From JBPBQZ01 sp050955105 (GTDB taxonomy: Bacteria > Pseudomonadota > Gammaproteobacteria > Burkholderiales > Burkholderiaceae), in NCBI GenBank assembly GCA_050955105.1, contig JBPBQZ010000081.1, positions 1 through 9,194 of the forward strand: DNA of 9,194 nt, written 5' to 3'. The translations under genes and the position numbers were made by a program. The notes beneath the pieces are model-generated. The model saw only the letters and a program-made list of their open reading frames with translations. It did no database searches and had not been told where the DNA came from. Below, one piece after another: positions 6,083-9,194 of this stretch (positions within the stretch are counted from its first letter, which is position 1; the number at the start of each line of letters is the position of its first letter).

Positions 6083-7243
6083 TCAGAAGGAACGCGGCAG
6101 TCTGAGCCAACGTTCGCCCAGCAGATTGAGCACCATATCGTTGTTGATCGGCGCAAAAACGTGTAGCCGGGCATCTCGAAAATACCGCTGCATCACCGCC
6201 TGTTGGAGCACGCCGGACGCGGCCATGACTTCCATGCCGACGTCGGTAGCACGCAGGGCCGCCTTGGACGAACTCCACTTGGCCAGGCTGCTGACAATGT
6301 CGGTGCTTTCTCCCGCCGCATCGCGTTGTGCCGCCTCCAGTACCGCTAGCCAGGCGAGTTCGGTCTGCACGGCCACCTCGGCCAGTCGATGTTGCACCGC
6401 CTGGAACTGCCCGAGCGGTTTGCCGAAGGCTTCGCGCTCGCGAACGTGTTGTAACGCGGCGTCGAGCGCACCCCGGGCTACGCCGTTCACGACCGCTGCT
6501 GCGTTAATGCGTTCGCCGTTCAGTGCGCTCATCAGTTGCTGCAAGCCCTCGTTGGCAGCACCCAGGATGGCTGTTTCAGGCAACTCGACATTCTCGAAAT
6601 TCACCGTACCTGTCGGATAGCCATTCAACAGCATCGTCTCGATGCGCGTGGCGCTCACGCCAACCGTGTCCGACGGTACCAAAAATACCGTCAGGCCGCG
6701 GCTGCGATGCGCATCCGTACGCGCAACCACCAGCATCACGTCGCTCGACGTCGCGCCACTGATCCAGGTCTTGCTGCCATTCAGCAGCCAGCCACCGCCC
6801 GTGCGCCGCACCGCGGAAGTCTGCGTATGCGACAGCACGTCCGTACCGCCGCCGCTTTCGGTCAGGCAGAAGGCGGCTTGCTGCTTCCCCGTGAGCAAAT
6901 CTCGCAGATATCGATCGCGCTGTGCTTGCGTGCCGTACTGCCGCAACATGCGCGTGTTGAGGAAGCTGACGACGCACACCACGGCCATCGAGGTCGCGTG
7001 TCGTCCCAAAGTCTCGAGAGCGACTGCCTGGTCCACCGTATTGCCGCCGACGCCGCCCACCTCGGACGGGGTCCCCAGGCCGAATACCCCGAGCTGGCCG
7101 AGGCGCTCATACAACTGCTCGTCGAACTGTTTCTGCGCATCGAGTTGCAACGCGCGCGGCAGCGGCGAGGTCTCGTCGATCGCATGCTCGAGCCGCGTGC
7201 GCCATGCCAGCGCATCGCTTCCAAGGCGTTCAAGAATTCGCAT
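6083..7243 (-). CDS. acyl-CoA dehydrogenase
   Basis: The 386-residue FAD flavoprotein should catalyse alpha,beta-desaturation of an acyl-CoA, passing electrons to electron-transfer flavoprotein. The first family signature CLTESGGGTDVLS is at 126-138, followed by GGGWLLNGSKTWISGA (149-164). GKPLGQFQAVQHRLAE (275-290) and RYFRDARL (353-360) mark the C-terminal helical domain. The usual late catalytic Glu of medium-chain enzymes (in a GT-x-E-x context) is not present; the aligned place looks like D369 in PINNDM. Glu244-Arg245 in LNGERINAAA instead matches the position of the catalytic Glu in isovaleryl-CoA and long-chain enzymes, so Glu244 is the probable base. The start (CAT at 7241-7243) has an AGGGG ribosome site 8 bases upstream and overlaps the end of the synthetase gene by 14 bases. 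The frame open further upstream is a shadow. The substrate is unknown; a branched or bulky acyl-CoA is plausible. Confidence 0.94.
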   Translation of the reverse strand: MRILERLGSDALAWRTRLEHAIDETSPLPRALQLDAQKQFDEQLYERLGQLGVFGLGTPSEVGGVGGNTVDQAVALETLGRHATSMAVVCVVSFLNTRMLRQYGTQAQRDRYLRDLLTGKQQAAFCLTESGGGTDVLSHTQTSAVRRTGGGWLLNGSKTWISGATSSDVMLVVARTDAHRSRGLTVFLVPSDTVGVSATRIETMLLNGYPTGTVNFENVELPETAILGAANEGLQQLMSALNGERINAAAVVNGVARGALDAALQHVREREAFGKPLGQFQAVQHRLAEVAVQTELAWLAVLEAAQRDAAGESTDIVSSLAKWSSSKAALRATDVGMEVMAASGVLQQAVMQRYFRDARLHVFAPINNDMVLNLLGERWLRLPRSF

Positions 7244-8762
7244 GGTCGATGCCCCTGAAGCGCTGGCGAAGCTCTTTCTTGACGATCTTGCCGCTGTAGT
7301 TGATCGGCAGCGCTTCATAGGCAACGAAGTGCAGCTGCTTGGGCACTTTGTAGCGTGCCAGGTTTTCCCGCGCGAACGCGAGGATGGCTTCGCCGTCTGG
7401 CAAGTGGCCGTCACGAACTACCGCAACCGCGACGACTTCTTCGCCCCAGCGCTCGCTGGGTATCCCAAATACAGCAATTTCTCGTATGGATGGATGGCGT
7501 AGCAGTACCTGCTCGATCTCCTGCGAGTAAACATTGAAACCGCCGGTTTTCACCATGTCCTTCAGCCGGTCGTGGAAACGCAGATAGCCGCCGGCATCCA
7601 TCGAAGCGAGATCGCCTGTGCGCAGCCATCCATCGTGAAAGGTGGCGGCGGTCTCAACCGGCCGTCCGTAATAGCCTTGCATCACGCTCGGACTGCGTAC
7701 CGCGATTTCGCCGACTTCACCGGTCGCGGCATCCGATAGGTCCTCGCGCAAGATTTTTACGTCGCAGTGCAGGAACGGGCGGCCGATCGAGTCTGGTGCG
7801 TTCTCGTAATCCTTATCCTTCAAGACGCTGACCATAACGCCAGCTTCGGTCAAGCCATATTGATTGAAGATCTTCACGCCGGGAATCAAGGCTTTCATTT
7901 CCTCTCGATCGCGGCGCGGGAATGGTCCGCCGGCCACGTACCAGCGAGCAAAGCTGCGGAGGTCACGCTGCTTCGCCAGTGGATGGGTCAGCACATCGCG
8001 AGTCATTGACGGCGGCGTCCAACCGTTGGTAACGCGTTCCGCCGCGATCAGTTCGATCAGTGCATCGGTGCGGTAGTGCGGCAAGATAGCCGCAGTTGCA
8101 CCGAGATATAGGTGCGGAAGCAACCAGATCACCAGGGCACCGGCATGATGCAGCGGCGTCGCCAACACCGTGATGTCGTCTTCGTGCATCTCTGTGTCAA
8201 CGACGAGTTGCAAGGTATTCCAGAACAGGTTCTCATGTGACAGCATCACTGCTTTCTGCTCCCCGGTGGTGCCGCCCGTCAGCAGAATCACCTGAATCTC
8301 CGACGCGGCGCTCTCGATATCCACACGCCGCCCCTTGAATGGCGCCAGCAGGCGCTGCAAGGCATGCACGCCATCGTCGCCGACCAGCAGCTTCCTGCCA
8401 GCGGCGACGCCATGGGCCAATTCCGCGTCGAATGCAGGATGGACCAGCACCAGGGCGACTTCGGCTATGGCGACGGCCGCACTGATCTCGCCCGCAGTGA
8501 GCTTCCAGTTCAATGGCACGGCCGCGGCGCCGGCGCGGCCAATACCGAGATAGCAGACGATCCAGTCGATACCCGACGGCGCCAGGATCGCGACGCGATC
8601 GCCTTTGCCCAGGCCGCGCTCGCCGAGTAGCGCGGCACAGGCGTCTACTTGCTCATCAAGCTGCCGGTAGCTGAGGCGCCGCGCGCCTTCGATCAAAACC
8701 GTTTTGTCGGGAAATCGTCCCGCGTGATGCCGCACTTGGGCGGCGACTGGCATCTGCATCAT
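7230..8762 (-). CDS. acyl-CoA synthetase (AMP-forming, class I adenylate-forming ligase)
   Basis: The 510-residue enzyme activates a carboxylic acid with ATP to an acyl-adenylate and then to its CoA thioester. Motifs in order: P-loop LLTGGTTGEQKAV (160-172; GG replaces the commoner SG), adenine/substrate loop NQYGLTEAG (300-308), GWLRTGDL (378-385), hinge DRLKDMVKTGGFNVYSQEIE (398-417) and the C-terminal PINYSGKIVKKELR, in which Lys492 should be the catalytic lysine of the adenylation step. Length is typical of the medium-chain/aromatic-acid and fatty-acid CoA ligases. No signal peptide is seen, so it is cytoplasmic. It begins 34 bases after the binding-protein stop and ends inside the dehydrogenase gene, so it is the middle gene of a minus-strand operon. 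An adjacent ATG one codon later (8759) is an equally possible start. Annotation pipelines may call it long-chain fatty-acid-CoA ligase; the chain type cannot be settled from sequence reading. Confidence 0.95.
   Translation of the reverse strand: MMQMPVAAQVRHHAGRFPDKTVLIEGARRLSYRQLDEQVDACAALLGERGLGKGDRVAILAPSGIDWIVCYLGIGRAGAAAVPLNWKLTAGEISAAVAIAEVALVLVHPAFDAELAHGVAAGRKLLVGDDGVHALQRLLAPFKGRRVDIESAASEIQVILLTGGTTGEQKAVMLSHENLFWNTLQLVVDTEMHEDDITVLATPLHHAGALVIWLLPHLYLGATAAILPHYRTDALIELIAAERVTNGWTPPSMTRDVLTHPLAKQRDLRSFARWYVAGGPFPRRDREEMKALIPGVKIFNQYGLTEAGVMVSVLKDKDYENAPDSIGRPFLHCDVKILREDLSDAATGEVGEIAVRSPSVMQGYYGRPVETAATFHDGWLRTGDLASMDAGGYLRFHDRLKDMVKTGGFNVYSQEIEQVLLRHPSIREIAVFGIPSERWGEEVVAVAVVRDGHLPDGEAILAFARENLARYKVPKQLHFVAYEALPINYSGKIVKKELRQRFRGIDHANS
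7252..7256 (-). promoter_or_regulatory. ribosome binding site that fixes the acyl-CoA dehydrogenase start
   Basis: On the minus strand AGGGG lies 8 bases before the ATG at 7243, inside the end of the synthetase gene. It supports this internal start over the earlier in-frame Met at 7414. Confidence 0.65.
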
Positions 8763-8770
8763 GTGTCCGG

Positions 8771-8776
8771 TCCCTC
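8771..8776 (-). promoter_or_regulatory. ribosome binding site of the acyl-CoA synthetase
   Basis: GAGGGA on the minus strand ends 8 bases before the ATG at 8762. It sits in the 34-base gap after the binding-protein gene, which contains no visible terminator, supporting co-transcription. Confidence 0.65.
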
Positions 8777-8796
8777 AAGATTTGCTGGCGACGCCT

Positions 8797-9194
8797 CTAC
8801 TCGGCGGAGATCCATTTGCCTTTCACACTGCGCAACATCACGAATGATTTCGATTGCTCGTCGAGGCCACTATGGTTCGTCGGCGAGAAGCGATAGTGGC
8901 CGTTCGCGCCGACGACATCGACCTTCTCCAAGGCGCTGCGAATCGATTCGCGGTTCACCGCTCCTTGTATCTTGCTTATCGCTTGCTCGAGAATCAGGCA
9001 GGCGTCGTAAGCGTGCTGCGCATAGACCGGTGCGGGCGTCTTGTATTTATCCAGATACATTTGGTTCAAGCGCACGATCACAGTCTTTGACGGATCGCTC
9101 GCGGGAATGCTGTCTGGTGCCAGCAGCCGCAGCGAATAGAGGTAAAGACCCTCGGCAGCGCTACCTGCTTGCGCCACCAAATCGTTGGTGCCCG
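8797..9194 (-). CDS. branched-chain amino acid-type ABC binding protein, C-terminal end (truncated by window edge)
   Basis: The frame is open to the right edge, so only the last about 132 residues are visible. They fit the C-terminal lobe of the type I periplasmic binding proteins of the LivJ/LivK (Peripla_BP_6) family: GSAAEGLYLYSL after GTNDLVAQA, then a helix containing YAQHAYDACLILEQAISK, an R-x-S-I-R-x-A-L-E-K-VDVVGANGHYRFSP stretch, and a final strand that ends WISAE before a TAG stop. The segment G-x-x-G-x-x-x-F/Y followed by a site for ligand-domain closure is typical of this group. In catabolic operons such proteins often import aromatic or other carboxylic acids rather than amino acids. 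The downstream CoA ligase and acyl-CoA dehydrogenase suggest that use here. No permease or ATPase of this importer is inside the window. Confidence 0.88.
   Translation of the reverse strand, partial: GTNDLVAQAGSAAEGLYLYSLRLLAPDSIPASDPSKTVIVRLNQMYLDKYKTPAPVYAQHAYDACLILEQAISKIQGAVNRESIRSALEKVDVVGANGHYRFSPTNHSGLDEQSKSFVMLRSVKGKWISAE

Noticed and set aside
6057..6100. Possible bidirectional terminator at the convergent gene ends (CTGCCG 6057-6062 with CGGCAG 6095-6100, inner CTGA/TCAG)
   Set aside because: The loop is long, the pairing is interrupted, and there is no T run on either side. The 14-base intergenic gap itself holds nothing convincing.
6536..7502. Plus-strand open frames opposite the acyl-CoA dehydrogenase and the end of the synthetase
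   Set aside because: They are antisense to two strongly supported enzymes and show no recognisable protein features.

Overview
The window is GC-rich, densely coded bacterial DNA. Codon choice, short gaps, ATGA overlaps and the gene families present suggest a betaproteobacterium, most likely Burkholderiales. This is an inference, because no rRNA or other taxonomic marker is present. Two gene blocks converge near position 6070.

Plus-strand block (2-6068). It starts inside a FAD-dependent oxidoreductase whose C-terminal half resembles the alpha subunit of adenylylsulfate (APS) reductase, AprA, rather than a true fumarate reductase. A small two-cluster 4Fe-4S ferredoxin resembling AprB follows. 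After a 79-base gap with a candidate sigma-70 promoter comes a complete ABC importer of the nitrate/sulfonate/taurine class: a periplasmic binding protein, a permease and an ATPase. The binding protein carries an extra C-terminal domain that looks like NosL. Next are a protein made almost entirely of about ten HEAT repeats and a 95-residue DUF971 protein with a C-x-C-x2-C...H metal-site pattern. Tight spacing (13, 79, 62, -4, 32 and -4 bases) suggests one operon or two overlapping transcription units. Together the genes suggest import of a small, probably anionic, substrate coupled to an AprBA-like redox enzyme, with HEAT and DUF971 proteins as possible maturation or assembly partners. The substrate is not known. 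Sulfur chemistry is the leading guess.

Minus-strand block (9194-6083, read right to left). It holds the C-terminal end of a branched-chain-amino-acid-type (LivJ/LivK-like) periplasmic binding protein, then an acyl-CoA synthetase, then an acyl-CoA dehydrogenase overlapping the synthetase by 14 bases. This looks like part of a catabolic operon that takes up a carboxylic acid, converts it to a CoA thioester and desaturates it. It appears unrelated to the plus-strand block.

No tRNA, rRNA, CRISPR array, insertion sequence or attachment site was seen, and no gap exceeds 80 bases. The strongest leads for a poorly described system are the AprBA-like pair with an importer, HEAT protein and DUF971 protein, and the NosL-like domain fused to the binding protein.
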